DNA from: Candidatus Endobugula sp.
GTDB taxonomy: Bacteria > Pseudomonadota > Gammaproteobacteria > Pseudomonadales > Cellvibrionaceae
Reading direction: 5' to 3'
NCBI GenBank assembly: GCA_020628895.1
Contig: JAHDEM010000001.1
Span: 144,761-208,760 of the forward strand
DNA: 64,000 nucleotides
Shown here: positions 22,490-32,874 of the stretch, in pieces
How positions within the stretch are numbered: position 1 is the first letter of the stretch
How the letters are laid out: the number at the start of each line of letters is the position of its first letter
Notes under the pieces: model-generated
What the model was told of the DNA's origin: nothing
The model's database searches: none
What the model saw: only the letters and a program-made list of their open reading frames with translations
Translations under genes and position numbers: made by a program

Positions 22490-24664
22490 TTATTTTTTTG
22501 GATTATTCGCTAGCTTACCAACACCTTCGTCCAATAGGTGAATATAGTCCTTAAGAATATATCCAGCCTCTTTTAGAATGGCATCGTCCTGCGTATCGAT
22601 AGTGGTTGTACCAGCATTGGCTGCTCGTTCCTCATTATCTTTTTCTAATTGTGTTTCATAGGCATCGAAATCTTTATATTCGTTTTGTCCTTTTGCTTTG
22701 CGACGTTTATTTTCGATGGTTAGAGAGCGCTGTTCCAGTTCTGCCTTTTCTTTTAAACGAGTGCTTTCTTTAAGAGAAATAGTTTGTCGTGCCTCTTGTT
22801 CTTCTTGTAGTGCTTTACGCTCATTTAAATAGATAAAATCAGGGTTCGTACGAATACGCTGATCGTGCAATGACGTTAGTTCTCCCAACAAAGGATCTAA
22901 GGAGCGATAAACCCCATGTCTCACTGGTTCTGTTTGACTCCAGGGGAGGGCTGTATCATAGCTACTTTCACCTACCTCGGAGTTATCGATCAACTCAGGC
23001 ATTAAAATATCAGGAATAACTCCTCGGTGCTGAGTACTATCACCCGAGACGCGATAAAATTTCGATTCTGTGACTTTCAATTCCCCTTGGCTTTGTAAAG
23101 GGGTTAAGGTTTGAACGGTACCTTTACCAAATGATTGGGAGCCAACCACTAGGCCTCGATGATAGTCTTGAATAGCCCCTGCAAAAATTTCTGATGCCGA
23201 AGCACTTAGGCGATTAATCAATACCACTAAAGGGCCATTGTAAGCGGCATTCTCATGAGAAAACTGACTTTGTTTTCTACCACCGTCTTTGCCAATTTGC
23301 ACCACTGGGCCCCGGTTAATAAATAGATCAGTCACGGCTGTAGCTTCCAATAAGGAACCACCGCCATTGTTGCGTAGATCAACAACAATACCATCCACAT
23401 TTTCGGCATTCAGTTCTTGTAATAAACGATAAACGTCTTTTGATGTACTGCGGAAGTTAGGATCACGCTTACGGTAAGCTTCAAAATCGAGGTAAAAGGT
23501 AGGAATATTAATAATGCCTAATTTAAGTTTTTTACCGTTATCATCAACCGTAATGACGGCTTTTTGTGCCGCTTGGTCTTCTAATTTAACCTTATCGCGT
23601 TTGATGCGAATAATCTTAGTGGTTTCAGCACCACTGGCATCGCTGGAAGCCACTTCTAGGCGCACGATGGAATCTTTAGGCCCACGGATTAAATCAACTA
23701 CCTCATCTAAACGCCAGCCAACCACATTCACAATCTCGCCATCATCACCTTGTGCAACACCAGAAATTTTATCGGAAGGCTTAAGCTGGCCTTGTTTATC
23801 GGCAGGGCCTGCAGCCACAATACGAATGACTTTGGTGTAACCATCTTCACTTTGTAAGACGGCACCAATGCCTTCTAAAGAAAGCGACATTCTGATAGAA
23901 AAACTTTCAGAACTGCGAGGGGAAAAATAATTGGTATGAGGGTCGTACAATTCAGTAAATGAATTAATGTATATTTCATACACATCTTCCGATGTGCTTT
24001 TTTGTAAACGATCGCGTTGATCGGTGTAACGTTTAATTAAGCTCTCACGGGTTTTTTCTACCGAATCACCCGCTAATTTTTGTGCTAAGAAGGATGATTT
24101 AATGCGCTTGCGCCATAATTCATCGGCCGCTTTCATATCGCTAGGCCAAGCTCGATTATCATCATCGATGGTCATTTGTTCATCAATGGTAAAGTTGATA
24201 GGGGAGTTGTCACTTAAATCATTAATAACTTTACTTAAACGATCATTCATTCGTTCCTGCAATCGTCTATATATGGCAAAACCAATTTTGTTTTCGCCTT
24301 TCTTTAATTGGTCATCTAATAAAAAGCGCTGTTGATTAAACTCATCAATATCTGACTGTAAAAAATAAGACTTAGTGGGGTCTAGGCGATCTAAATAGCT
24401 GTTCATAAAACGAGCAGAAAGATCGTCATTAATAATTAAATCCACAAAATGCTTACGGTCTAGTGTTTTTAAAATCTCGACAGTTGCTTGCTGCTGTAAT
24501 TGGCTACTGGTTAGATTTGGTAGCGATGTGTCTTGCGATGCTGCAAAACTTAGCGGGCTAGTGAGTAAAAAGGAAACCGAAGAACCAAGAAGAAAATGCT
24601 TTATAAACCTTGTAATCGTAGAGGGCATAAGTAACGTCGCAATAATCAAATAAGTGATAATCAA
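22490..24664 (-). CDS. prc: Carboxy-terminal (tail-specific) protease
   Basis: PDZ plus S41 protease motifs: DLRNNGGGSL, RLSASASEIFAGAIQDY, GSQSFGKGTVQT. Confidence 0.95.
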   Translation of the reverse strand: MIITYLIIATLLMPSTITRFIKHFLLGSSVSFLLTSPLSFAASQDTSLPNLTSSQLQQQATVEILKTLDRKHFVDLIINDDLSARFMNSYLDRLDPTKSYFLQSDIDEFNQQRFLLDDQLKKGENKIGFAIYRRLQERMNDRLSKVINDLSDNSPINFTIDEQMTIDDDNRAWPSDMKAADELWRKRIKSSFLAQKLAGDSVEKTRESLIKRYTDQRDRLQKSTSEDVYEIYINSFTELYDPHTNYFSPRSSESFSIRMSLSLEGIGAVLQSEDGYTKVIRIVAAGPADKQGQLKPSDKISGVAQGDDGEIVNVVGWRLDEVVDLIRGPKDSIVRLEVASSDASGAETTKIIRIKRDKVKLEDQAAQKAVITVDDNGKKLKLGIINIPTFYLDFEAYRKRDPNFRSTSKDVYRLLQELNAENVDGIVVDLRNNGGGSLLEATAVTDLFINRGPVVQIGKDGGRKQSQFSHENAAYNGPLVVLINRLSASASEIFAGAIQDYHRGLVVGSQSFGKGTVQTLTPLQSQGELKVTESKFYRVSGDSTQHRGVIPDILMPELIDNSEVGESSYDTALPWSQTEPVRHGVYRSLDPLLGELTSLHDQRIRTNPDFIYLNERKALQEEQEARQTISLKESTRLKEKAELEQRSLTIENKRRKAKGQNEYKDFDAYETQLEKDNEERAANAGTTTIDTQDDAILKEAGYILKDYIHLLDEGVGKLANNPKK

Positions 24665-24881
24665 TATACTATATCAGAGTTTAGGTGTTAACTTTGATAT
24701 GTTCCTGTTTTTGGATAATTAATTTGTTAAGCCTGTCCGTGTTGTTTTGTATCCATTAGTACTCTGTCATGGTTTTTATCTAAAGGTTCATTGTATTCGA
24801 CTTTATATCGGTAATTTAATGTTTTCTTTATTCTATAATTTACTTTATTTTTTAATTATAAAGTTTTGATAAAATTGGATT

Positions 24882-25940
24882 TTATTGGTCTTCTGGCTTT
24901 GTTTCATACTGCACTTTTTCTTTTCGTAAGCGCTCTCGGAATAACTTTTTGGCCAGTGCTTGCATATCTTCCACTACGTCGCGTTCATCAACAATTTCTC
25001 GACCTAGTAGGGTTTCTATAGCGTCTTCTAAGGTAACAATCCCCGAGAATTGACCAAACTCATCCTCCACCAAAAACAAATGGGCTTTCTGCTTAATAAA
25101 CGTATCTAGCAGCTTCTGTACCGATAGTTTTTCTGAAACACGAAAAATAGAATCCTTTATCTCGCTAATAGGGTGATCACTTTTCCCTTTGTGTGATGCC
25201 TCTAGTAAATCAATAAGAAAGACTTTACCGGTTACCATATCCGTATTGCCCGCATAGATAGGAATACGACTAAATTGCCTCGTTTGAGGGTGCTCTAATG
25301 CCTGCGCAACGGTCATGGACTCGTCGAGCATATGTACCACGGTACGAGGGGTAAGGATTTTTTCGGTTTTAATATCTCGTAAACTCAGCAAATTGGATAC
25401 GTAAGCATTTTCTTGAGGAAATAGGGCGCCTTCCTTATGGGCTAATGATGCTAGAGCAATAATCTCTTCTCGGGTGATATCGTTCTCTTTACGGCTAAAT
25501 AAGCGGGTTAAACGGGTAGATATCCACACCAGTGGATAGACCAACTTCACTAGCAGGCTAATAGTCCACGCAGCAGGTATCGCCAATTGTTGCCAAAACG
25601 TAGCGCCTAATGTTTTAGGAATGATTTCTGAGCAATACAGAATCACTAAAGTGAGCAGAATCGCAATTAAGGTTTCCCATTCTGGCCCAAATACCTGCAA
25701 TGCCTGAGAGCCAACACCCGCAGCGCCCATGGTGTGAGCAAAGGTGTTAAGAATTAAAATACTGGATAGTGATTCATCTAAACGTTGCCGAACCTTGACT
25801 AAGTGCACCGCAGCACGAGGCTTTTCTCTTTGTAGCTTTTCCACATAACTGGGCGTAACGCACAGTAATACTGCCTCGAGAACAGAGCAAAGAAATGAAA
25901 TACCAATGGCAATGGCAAGATAAATCAGTAAAAGGGTCAT
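24882..25940 (-). CDS. CNNM/CorC/HlyC-type transporter (DUF21 plus CBS)
   Basis: SEIIPKTLGA, CBS region FLVEDEFGQFSGIVTLEDAIETLLG. Confidence 0.87.
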   Translation of the reverse strand: MTLLLIYLAIAIGISFLCSVLEAVLLCVTPSYVEKLQREKPRAAVHLVKVRQRLDESLSSILILNTFAHTMGAAGVGSQALQVFGPEWETLIAILLTLVILYCSEIIPKTLGATFWQQLAIPAAWTISLLVKLVYPLVWISTRLTRLFSRKENDITREEIIALASLAHKEGALFPQENAYVSNLLSLRDIKTEKILTPRTVVHMLDESMTVAQALEHPQTRQFSRIPIYAGNTDMVTGKVFLIDLLEASHKGKSDHPISEIKDSIFRVSEKLSVQKLLDTFIKQKAHLFLVEDEFGQFSGIVTLEDAIETLLGREIVDERDVVEDMQALAKKLFRERLRKEKVQYETKPEDQ

Positions 25941-26163
25941 TAGGGAATCCCGTAAATGATAAAGTAGTCATACTATTATGTGATGTCATGGGGTTAAATG
26001 CCACAACAGAAGGTGCGTATTTATATCATGGCCATAAATGGATATTTTTAAAGCCTAATATGCAAAAAATACAGATAAGATGGTTGAAAAAGGGCGTTCA
26101 GTATCCTTAATGCTTTTCTTTATGTTGATAACAGTATACTAAGCCGCCGGCTTATGGTGATTT

Positions 26164-26556
26164 ATGAACAATAAAATTGGCGATGTAGCAACCGAGCTTG
26201 GCATATCGGTAGATACACTGCGTTACTACGAAAAAATGAATTTGCTAGGGCAAGTCCCACGTAATCACAACGGTGTGCGCCATTACGATGATCATTTATT
26301 AACCCGTATTCGCTTTATCCTTCACGCCAAACGTATGGGCTTTAGCCTCTATGCCATCAAGGAATTACTCGTATTTCGCGACCAACCCAATAATGTAAAG
26401 CCACAAGTTCGCCAGATGATACAAAGCAAACTGGTCGAGCTCGACCAACAAATAGAGGATCTTTCCCAATTAAGGGATCAGTTGCGTTCACTCACCATGG
26501 CTTGCGAGGGTAGCACAGAGCAAGACTGTCCCATTTTAAAAGAATTTGAAAAATAA
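26164..26556 (+). CDS. MerR-family regulator, CueR-like C-x7-C
   Basis: SVDTLRYYEKMNLLG; C-terminal CEGSTEQDCPIL. Confidence 0.87.
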   Translation: MNNKIGDVATELGISVDTLRYYEKMNLLGQVPRNHNGVRHYDDHLLTRIRFILHAKRMGFSLYAIKELLVFRDQPNNVKPQVRQMIQSKLVELDQQIEDLSQLRDQLRSLTMACEGSTEQDCPILKEFEK

Positions 26557-26566
26557 TCATGATTCG

Positions 26567-26596
26567 CTTGACTCTGGAGTCAACTCTAGGTGTTTA
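26567..26596 (+). promoter_or_regulatory. MerR-type promoter/operator
   Basis: CTTGACTCTGGAGTCAACTCTAGGTGTTTA; 29/30 identical to 43140-43169. Confidence 0.75.
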
Positions 26597-26627
26597 CTAG
26601 TTGGTAAGCAACACTTAGGTATTAATA

Positions 26628-27080
26628 ATGACTCAAACCAACACGTCTTCCGTTTTATCTATTCACTGGGGCTGTAAGCATACTTGGAGGCGTTCTGCCT
26701 ACAATACCTCTTGGTGCTTATTGGGTTGTGCCATAGGGGACTTGGGGACTATTTTTGCTTTCCAAATATATGCGCCTAACACCAACCCGTTCCTAGTGAT
26801 GGGATTAGCGATTATCAATGGCCTATTAACAAGTATTGCGTTAGAAACAATCCTGCTAAGTCGTCAAATGTCACTGAAATTAGCCCTTAAAACAGCACTA
26901 GGAATGAGCTTGGTCAGTATGATTGCCATGGAAGTTGCTATGAATGCAACAGACTATTTACTGGTTGGAGAGGCGCGTATTACTTGGTGGTCGTTATTCC
27001 CTATGCTACTAGCTGGCTTTCTAGCGCCTTGGCCCTATAATTACTGGCGTCTTAAACACTTGGGGAAGGCTTGCCACTAA
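26628..27080 (+). CDS. DUF4396-like membrane protein
   Basis: WGCKHTWRRSAYNTSWCLLGCAIGDLGTI; C-terminus APWPYNYWRLKHLGKACH. Confidence 0.65.
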   Translation: MTQTNTSSVLSIHWGCKHTWRRSAYNTSWCLLGCAIGDLGTIFAFQIYAPNTNPFLVMGLAIINGLLTSIALETILLSRQMSLKLALKTALGMSLVSMIAMEVAMNATDYLLVGEARITWWSLFPMLLAGFLAPWPYNYWRLKHLGKACH

Positions 27081-27436
27081 TGTCGCTAACAATCAATATG
27101 CAGCGCTCATTATGGGTTATATTAATACTGCTCTTTACCGTGCAGAGCGTCTCCGCGTCTTATTCTCACTGGCCGGAGGATCGACATCAGTCGTCCATAG
27201 AACATCCTTGTTCTGAGTCTGATAAAAGTGCTAACTCCGTGCATAAAGCGGATCATAAACACTATACACATACCATAGATTGTGAAAATTGTATTTATCA
27301 TTTTCAATTATCGTTGTTGATCGCACTTGATTTTGGGTTTCAAAATCACTCCCATTTGACACAAGCCTTAAGTGAAAATACTTTTATCCCTTCAGCGCCT
27401 TTTTATCACCTTTATCGGCCTCCGATTTTTATTTAA
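27071..27436 (+). CDS. Small periplasmic DUF2946-like protein, Cys/His motif
   Basis: DCENCIYHFQ; C-terminal YRPPIFI shared with 44097-44492. Confidence 0.6.
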   Translation: MPLMSLTINMQRSLWVILILLFTVQSVSASYSHWPEDRHQSSIEHPCSESDKSANSVHKADHKHYTHTIDCENCIYHFQLSLLIALDFGFQNHSHLTQALSENTFIPSAPFYHLYRPPIFI

Positions 27437-27525
27437 CACCTGATCACTTTATATAAATATTCTTAGCTGGTGATAGGTTAACAATCGCCAGCGTGTTAAA
27501 TAATTTCCCTAATTGGAGGCATCTA

Positions 27526-28041
27526 ATGCCATATATTACCAAGGCCCACTTACCATTAATCATCAGCCTGCTGCTATTAGTGCTCAGTGCTTGTGATAAA
27601 AAAGATGAACGTTCTTCATCTATAGTGAACATCGATAACAACAAGCTTGCTTTTAGTGAAGTCACATTAACACCAAAGCAGGGTACTCAAAGATGGTACT
27701 TTGCTGAGCAAGCCGAGCGCGGCAAAGCCGTTTTTGCGGCTAATTGTAGCTTGTGCCATGGAGCCAATGCACAAGCCACACCTAATTGGAAAACACCTAA
27801 TGATAATGGCCATTATCCGCCGCCACCACTAAATGGAAGCGCTCACGCATGGCATCATCCCTTAGCTATTCTGGGGCGTACTATTTATTTCGGCGGAGAA
27901 CCTGTTGGTGGACAAATGCCCGCGTTTAAAGATCAATTAAGTGAAACAGATATTATCGATGTTATTGCGCATTTTCAGACATATTGGTCAGACGATATTT
28001 ATGAGCGCTGGTTACAAATTGAAAATAGCTCACGAAACTAA
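27526..28041 (+). CDS. c-type cytochrome lipoprotein (copper-operon associated)
   Basis: LSACDKK lipobox, CSLCHG heme motif; strongly similar to 52285-52797. Start moved to ATG 27526 after GGAGG. Confidence 0.85.
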   Translation: MPYITKAHLPLIISLLLLVLSACDKKDERSSSIVNIDNNKLAFSEVTLTPKQGTQRWYFAEQAERGKAVFAANCSLCHGANAQATPNWKTPNDNGHYPPPPLNGSAHAWHHPLAILGRTIYFGGEPVGGQMPAFKDQLSETDIIDVIAHFQTYWSDDIYERWLQIENSSRN

Positions 28042-28076
28042 TCCCTATTTTGGCTTATACCTTGGAGAATCTAATC

Positions 28077-28634
28077 ATGTTAACTCAAACATTTATACGT
28101 GCTTGTGTAACGATGATCATTACATTTTTTGCACTATCAACAACCGTTCAGGCGGTAGAGACAAGCCAATATGCTGGGCAACAAAATCGATCCATTAAAA
28201 GCCTTAGCGACGAAGATATTCATTCATTAAAAACGGGGCAGGGCTGGGGGCTTGCAAAGCCTGCCGAACTTAATGGCGTTCCTGGACCAGCTCATATAAT
28301 AGAATTAAAAGAAGAGCTACAACTCTCTGATAAGCAACTCGCTTCTATTCAGGCACTCTGGGAAACGATGAACCGTTCTGCTAAACACTATGGCGAACTT
28401 TACTTACAAAGCGAAAAAAACATCGAGCATTTTTTTCAATCAACGACTACCATCGAAGAACAACAACTATCTTCGTTGCTGGCTGAATCAGCCAATCATC
28501 TTGCCAAACTACGATATGTTCACCTACAAGCACATCTAAAAGCCAAACCATTATTAACCAAACATCAATTAATGATGTATCAGCGTTTGCGTGGTTACAG
28601 GGTTGTTGGGAATCATGGGGAGCATAAGCATTAA
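28077..28634 (+). CDS. Periplasmic 'AGQ..RSIKSLS..DI..L..GQGWGLAKPAELNG' protein
   Basis: Signal peptide; paralogue of 52824-53375. Confidence 0.75.
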   Translation: MLTQTFIRACVTMIITFFALSTTVQAVETSQYAGQQNRSIKSLSDEDIHSLKTGQGWGLAKPAELNGVPGPAHIIELKEELQLSDKQLASIQALWETMNRSAKHYGELYLQSEKNIEHFFQSTTTIEEQQLSSLLAESANHLAKLRYVHLQAHLKAKPLLTKHQLMMYQRLRGYRVVGNHGEHKH

Positions 28635-28640
28635 CAATTT

Positions 28641-28670
28641 GTTAGTGCGCTTTATTAAAAGCGTACTAAC
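28641..28670 (+). terminator. Hairpin at end of the core copper operon
   Basis: GTTAGTGCGCTTT...AAAGCGTACTAAC. Confidence 0.65.
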
Positions 28671-29101
28671 CTTTTACTCAAAAATTTTTTGTCTCAATAA
28701 AACATTTCTTTGTATATAGAAAACCTTACTAATTGATTCTTTTATACAGGTTCGAATTACGGACAAACCCTCGGTTACAACAAGGATAATATTCTATTCA
28801 TTTTTTATATTTCACTCCGTTTTAGTATCATTTGATTGTCAATTGTTCTTAAAACCATCGATGAAATGTCTATTGAGCACTGCTTACCAGTAAATGATTG
28901 GTCCGATAATCTTCGTACGTATTAATGACCTACTATTGTCTGGTAATCTAGTTAGAGGGTGACGGGTACAGCCTCTTCATCATTCAATTCGAGTAATAAA
29001 ATCTCTATGCTTGATGAAGCAACATTTGGTACTATCAAAGGTAGCAAAAAGCCTATCAAACGAACGTCAATAAAGCGTAACAACAAACTCAAGGTAGACT
29101 G

Positions 29102-29941
29102 ATGGATAATCTTAGTACACTTCTTACTCAATTAATCAGTAGCCATAAACTCGCTTTCTCCTTTTTGCTGATTATCCTGTTGCTTATTTTTCGATGGGCT
29201 TTAATCAGGGTGATCAGGCAACGTAATATTCTGGATTCTGAGTCCCCACGTCGCTGGGTGAACAGCATCACTAACCTGACAACACTCTTAATTGCTGCAG
29301 GTTTAGTGGTTACTTGGTTACCCGAGATCCGCTTATTTGCCTTGTCCATTACTGCTTTTGCAGTTGCGATTGTTCTGGCCACTCGTGAGTTTATTCAATG
29401 TCTAGTAGGGTCATTGTATTTAGCGAGCTCTCGTGCATTTTCAATAGGTGATTGGGTCTGTATTAACGATAATTATGGAGAGGTTGTGACAAGCGATTGG
29501 TTAAGTACAACACTACTAGAAATCGACATGATATCAAATAAGTATGAATATACTGGAAAAACGCTCATTATTCCCAATAATCTTTTTGTTAGCGGCACCG
29601 TACATAATTTAAACTTTATTCGACGTTATGTATTGCATACGTTCTCTATTACTATGGAACCTGAAAAAACCGATTTTAGCTCACTAAAACTGAAATTATT
29701 GAATAATGCTAAAGAATACTGCAAGGATTTCCAAGAAGTGGCTGGACGATATGGCAATTTAATCGAAAAAAGATTAGGGATTCAATTAAATAATTCAGAA
29801 CCGAGCATTAAAATTGGTACGACGGACTTAGGAAAAAATATATTGACTATCTCGATATTTTGCCCAACTCATGAAGCGACGAATATTGAGCAAAAGTTAA
29901 CAGAAGATTTTATGAGAATATACTATGAAAGAGCCGAATAG
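29102..29941 (+). CDS. MscS-family mechanosensitive channel
   Basis: AVAIVLATREFIQCLVGSLYL, FSIGDWV. Confidence 0.8.
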   Translation: MDNLSTLLTQLISSHKLAFSFLLIILLLIFRWALIRVIRQRNILDSESPRRWVNSITNLTTLLIAAGLVVTWLPEIRLFALSITAFAVAIVLATREFIQCLVGSLYLASSRAFSIGDWVCINDNYGEVVTSDWLSTTLLEIDMISNKYEYTGKTLIIPNNLFVSGTVHNLNFIRRYVLHTFSITMEPEKTDFSSLKLKLLNNAKEYCKDFQEVAGRYGNLIEKRLGIQLNNSEPSIKIGTTDLGKNILTISIFCPTHEATNIEQKLTEDFMRIYYERAE

Positions 29942-31223
29942 TTTTTTGGAAAGACTAGATTCATACATATCATCCGTATGGTCCAGTGAATACCTGTACG
30001 CCGAAATGGTTATCATATGCTGCTGTCTTTTGGGTGCTTATATTTTTTCTTTAATTTCAATAAAGTATATACATCAAGTATCTAATCGGGTTACTGGTTT
30101 TTTAAAGGTGATTAGTAATATTTTCTTATCTTTTGAAAAAGTAATTTTTCCACTCACATTGGTTTTCTCTCTTAATCTCTTAAAAGCCATATACTTTGAA
30201 GCCAATATACAGCTATTACTGATAAACACTACTATATCCATAGTGACGCTGTGGCTATTTTACACATTGATTGACTCATTTTTCTCTAATTCAACTATTC
30301 GAAAAATTATTCTTTGTGTAGGATTGCCAATCCTAATATTTCATTTAACTGGTGCGCTTGGAGATATTATTGATGTATTAGATGCAACAGCGATAGCGAT
30401 AGGGGATATTCGTGTTTCTTTATACAGCATTTCTAAAATTATTATTTTTGGTACGCTACTTTTTTGGTTGGGTCGATTATCAAATTCTACCGGTAAAAAA
30501 TTTATTAAAAAGCAGGTAGGGCTAGATCTAAGAACACAAGAGATATTATCAAAGCTATTCGAAATTGCTGTATTTTGCCTCTTTTTCATTCTTTTACTTC
30601 AGGTAATGGGAATCAATTTAACAGCTTTGGCAGTGTTTGGTGGCGCTATTGCTGTAGGTTTGGGCTTTGGTCTGCAATCAATCGCATCAAACTTTATTTC
30701 TGGCATTATTATTCTGCTAGATCGCTCTGTTTCTTTAAATGATTACATAGAAATGGAGGATGGGAAATCAGGGCGTGTGACCGAAATGACGTTAAGGGCA
30801 ACCACATTAGAAACCTATGATGGTAAAGATATTGTAGTCCCCAATGAAAAGTTTATTAGTAGTGCTTTTGTTAACTGGACGCACAAAGACCCTAAACAAC
30901 GCTATAGAATTGATTTTTCTGTTGCTTATTCAACCGACGTTCGTCAATTAGTTGAACTGCTTAAGAGTGTCGTGTCTGATCACCCGCAAGTCTTGAGTGG
31001 GGATACATTTACTGAGGAAGAGCAACCTGATTGTGAAATTGATAGCTTTGGAGACTCTGGTATTAACATGTTTGTTGAGTTTTGGATAGAAGGTATTGAT
31101 GATGGAAAAAATAGGGTAGGCGGAGATCTACTATTATCTATTTTGGAAACCATTCGAGAAAATGGGTTTGAAATTCCTTTCCCGCAAAGAGAAGTACGTA
31201 TTATTAAACCAACTAAAAAATAG
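29925..31223 (+). CDS. MscS-family mechanosensitive channel
   Basis: GGAIAVGLGFGLQSIASNFISGIIILLDRSV; overlaps upstream MscS gene. Confidence 0.9.
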   Translation: MKEPNSFLERLDSYISSVWSSEYLYAEMVIICCCLLGAYIFSLISIKYIHQVSNRVTGFLKVISNIFLSFEKVIFPLTLVFSLNLLKAIYFEANIQLLLINTTISIVTLWLFYTLIDSFFSNSTIRKIILCVGLPILIFHLTGALGDIIDVLDATAIAIGDIRVSLYSISKIIIFGTLLFWLGRLSNSTGKKFIKKQVGLDLRTQEILSKLFEIAVFCLFFILLLQVMGINLTALAVFGGAIAVGLGFGLQSIASNFISGIIILLDRSVSLNDYIEMEDGKSGRVTEMTLRATTLETYDGKDIVVPNEKFISSAFVNWTHKDPKQRYRIDFSVAYSTDVRQLVELLKSVVSDHPQVLSGDTFTEEEQPDCEIDSFGDSGINMFVEFWIEGIDDGKNRVGGDLLLSILETIRENGFEIPFPQREVRIIKPTKK

Positions 31224-31233
31224 AGGCTTGGCA

Positions 31234-31528
31234 TGATGACTCATCGCATTAAAAAGGTTTTTGATTTAATCGTAGGAGCTGTATTTTCTATTATTTTGAT
31301 ACTCAACCCACAAGGCTAACATTTATTATCGGTCTTGCCATTATTTTTATTATTAGAGAAATATTGATCGGCTTATTTAAGCATAATCTGATAGTAAGCA
31401 TGATTTATGCACTAATGGCATTAATTTTTGTACTAGGAATACTTCGAGTGCATCCATTATTTTGTATCGACAAAAAAATTATATTAAAGCATCGTCAGAT
31501 ATGTGTAACTAAAACTCAGAGTCGATAG
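31234..31528 (+). pseudogene. Frameshifted small membrane protein (possibly PsiE-like)
   Basis: MMTHRIKKVFDLIVGAVFSIILILNPQG* continues in another frame as RLTFIIGLAIIFIIREILIGLFKHNLIVSMIYALMALIFVLGILRVHP. Confidence 0.5.
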
Positions 31529-32408
31529 GCGCTAGTGTTGTTTCAGGCTTAATGTCTCTTGCTTTTAAGAAATTGATAATAGGGCCTAATGAAAGACTGG
31601 TTTCTGCCCCACTGAGATAAACAACGTAAACTTCTTGTTTAATTTCTAATGAATCTGCAACTTGAAATAGTAGTTCATCATCCAGATAGGTTTGTACCAG
31701 GGCTCTGGGTAAATAGGCAGCACCTCTGTGACTTAAAATAAACTCTAATGCTATCCGGCTTTGTGCTGTATGCAATATGGGGGCTGCTGGCTCAGTAAAT
31801 AACTTTGCCTGCTGGATGTTAAAAGCGGTTCCCCAATCAACAAATACATGTCCAAGCGACGGTATGTCATCTACTTGTTGCTTATCTACGTTGCAAACCA
31901 TTATCAACTCCAAGTCGCCAATTATCTCTGCTTTAAAGTCATTATTGGCTGGTGGATCAAGGGTTGCGAATAGATCAACACGTCCTCCCAGTAGAGAACG
32001 TACTAAATGTTGAGAAGTGTTGATTTCGGTGCGCATATACAGATTAGGGAATTTAATGGATAACCTCGGTAGCAATGACTGTAAAAAGGTATCCCAGAGA
32101 TTCGAAGTGCCGCCTAATGACATTTGTGTATTTTTCTTCGATGGGACACCGACTTCTTGAATGGCGAGCTGCCATGACGCCAATAGGCTCTCAGCATGCG
32201 GTATTAAGCGCTCTCCAGCCGTAGTCAGCAATATATTATTACGTTGTCGGGTAAAAACAGGCATTCCCAGAACAGTCTCAATCTGCTTTATTCGGGAACT
32301 GACCGCTGATTGAGTCAAAAAGAGGTTTTCAGCTGCGTGCCCAAAGTGACGAGTTTTGGCCACTTCAAGAAATGTTCTTAACAGATCGGTATTCATTATA
32401 ACCCTCAT
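31509..32408 (-). CDS. hdfR: LysR-family regulator, HdfR-like
   Basis: LRTFLEVAKTRHFGHAAENLFLTQSAVSSRIKQIE; divergent from DUF413/maoP gene as in E. coli. Confidence 0.85.
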   Translation of the reverse strand: MRVIMNTDLLRTFLEVAKTRHFGHAAENLFLTQSAVSSRIKQIETVLGMPVFTRQRNNILLTTAGERLIPHAESLLASWQLAIQEVGVPSKKNTQMSLGGTSNLWDTFLQSLLPRLSIKFPNLYMRTEINTSQHLVRSLLGGRVDLFATLDPPANNDFKAEIIGDLELIMVCNVDKQQVDDIPSLGHVFVDWGTAFNIQQAKLFTEPAAPILHTAQSRIALEFILSHRGAAYLPRALVQTYLDDELLFQVADSLEIKQEVYVVYLSGAETSLSLGPIINFLKARDIKPETTLAPIDSEF

Positions 32409-32516
32409 CGATCGATTTTTTTTATCGATAACTAGAAAAAAACATCATTTTACTAAGTTCTCATTCAATACCACAATAAATATCTATAGATAATCTGATA
32501 AGAGAATTTTATTGAT

Positions 32517-32867
32517 ATGTCTGTTTTGAGTTCATTTAGTAGCAATAAGAAATTTCATGAGGAAAAACACTTTCCTTACGGTATCGCACGAAGCGGCGAG
32601 TTCAATAAGAGCCAAGCGACATTGCTGGAGACTTATGGAGTGGCTTACCAAGAGCTACACTCAGGGGTACGTAAACCAGTAAACAAGGAAGAGATAGACT
32701 TTGTATCCGTCTGTCTAGGTAACAAAAAGGCTAACACACAACATGAAATCGCTTGGATGCGCTATTGCCAAAAAATAGAGGAACGGAAGACGCTTCCTAC
32801 TTTAAGAAATACAAGAATGAAAGATGAAATGAGTGATAGCACCTCAATAATTCAGGATTTTCGGTGA
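32517..32867 (+). CDS. maoP: DUF413 family protein (MaoP)
   Basis: FPYGIARSGEFNKSQATLLETYG; hdfR synteny. Confidence 0.85.
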   Translation: MSVLSSFSSNKKFHEEKHFPYGIARSGEFNKSQATLLETYGVAYQELHSGVRKPVNKEEIDFVSVCLGNKKANTQHEIAWMRYCQKIEERKTLPTLRNTRMKDEMSDSTSIIQDFR

Positions 32868-32874
32868 AATACGT

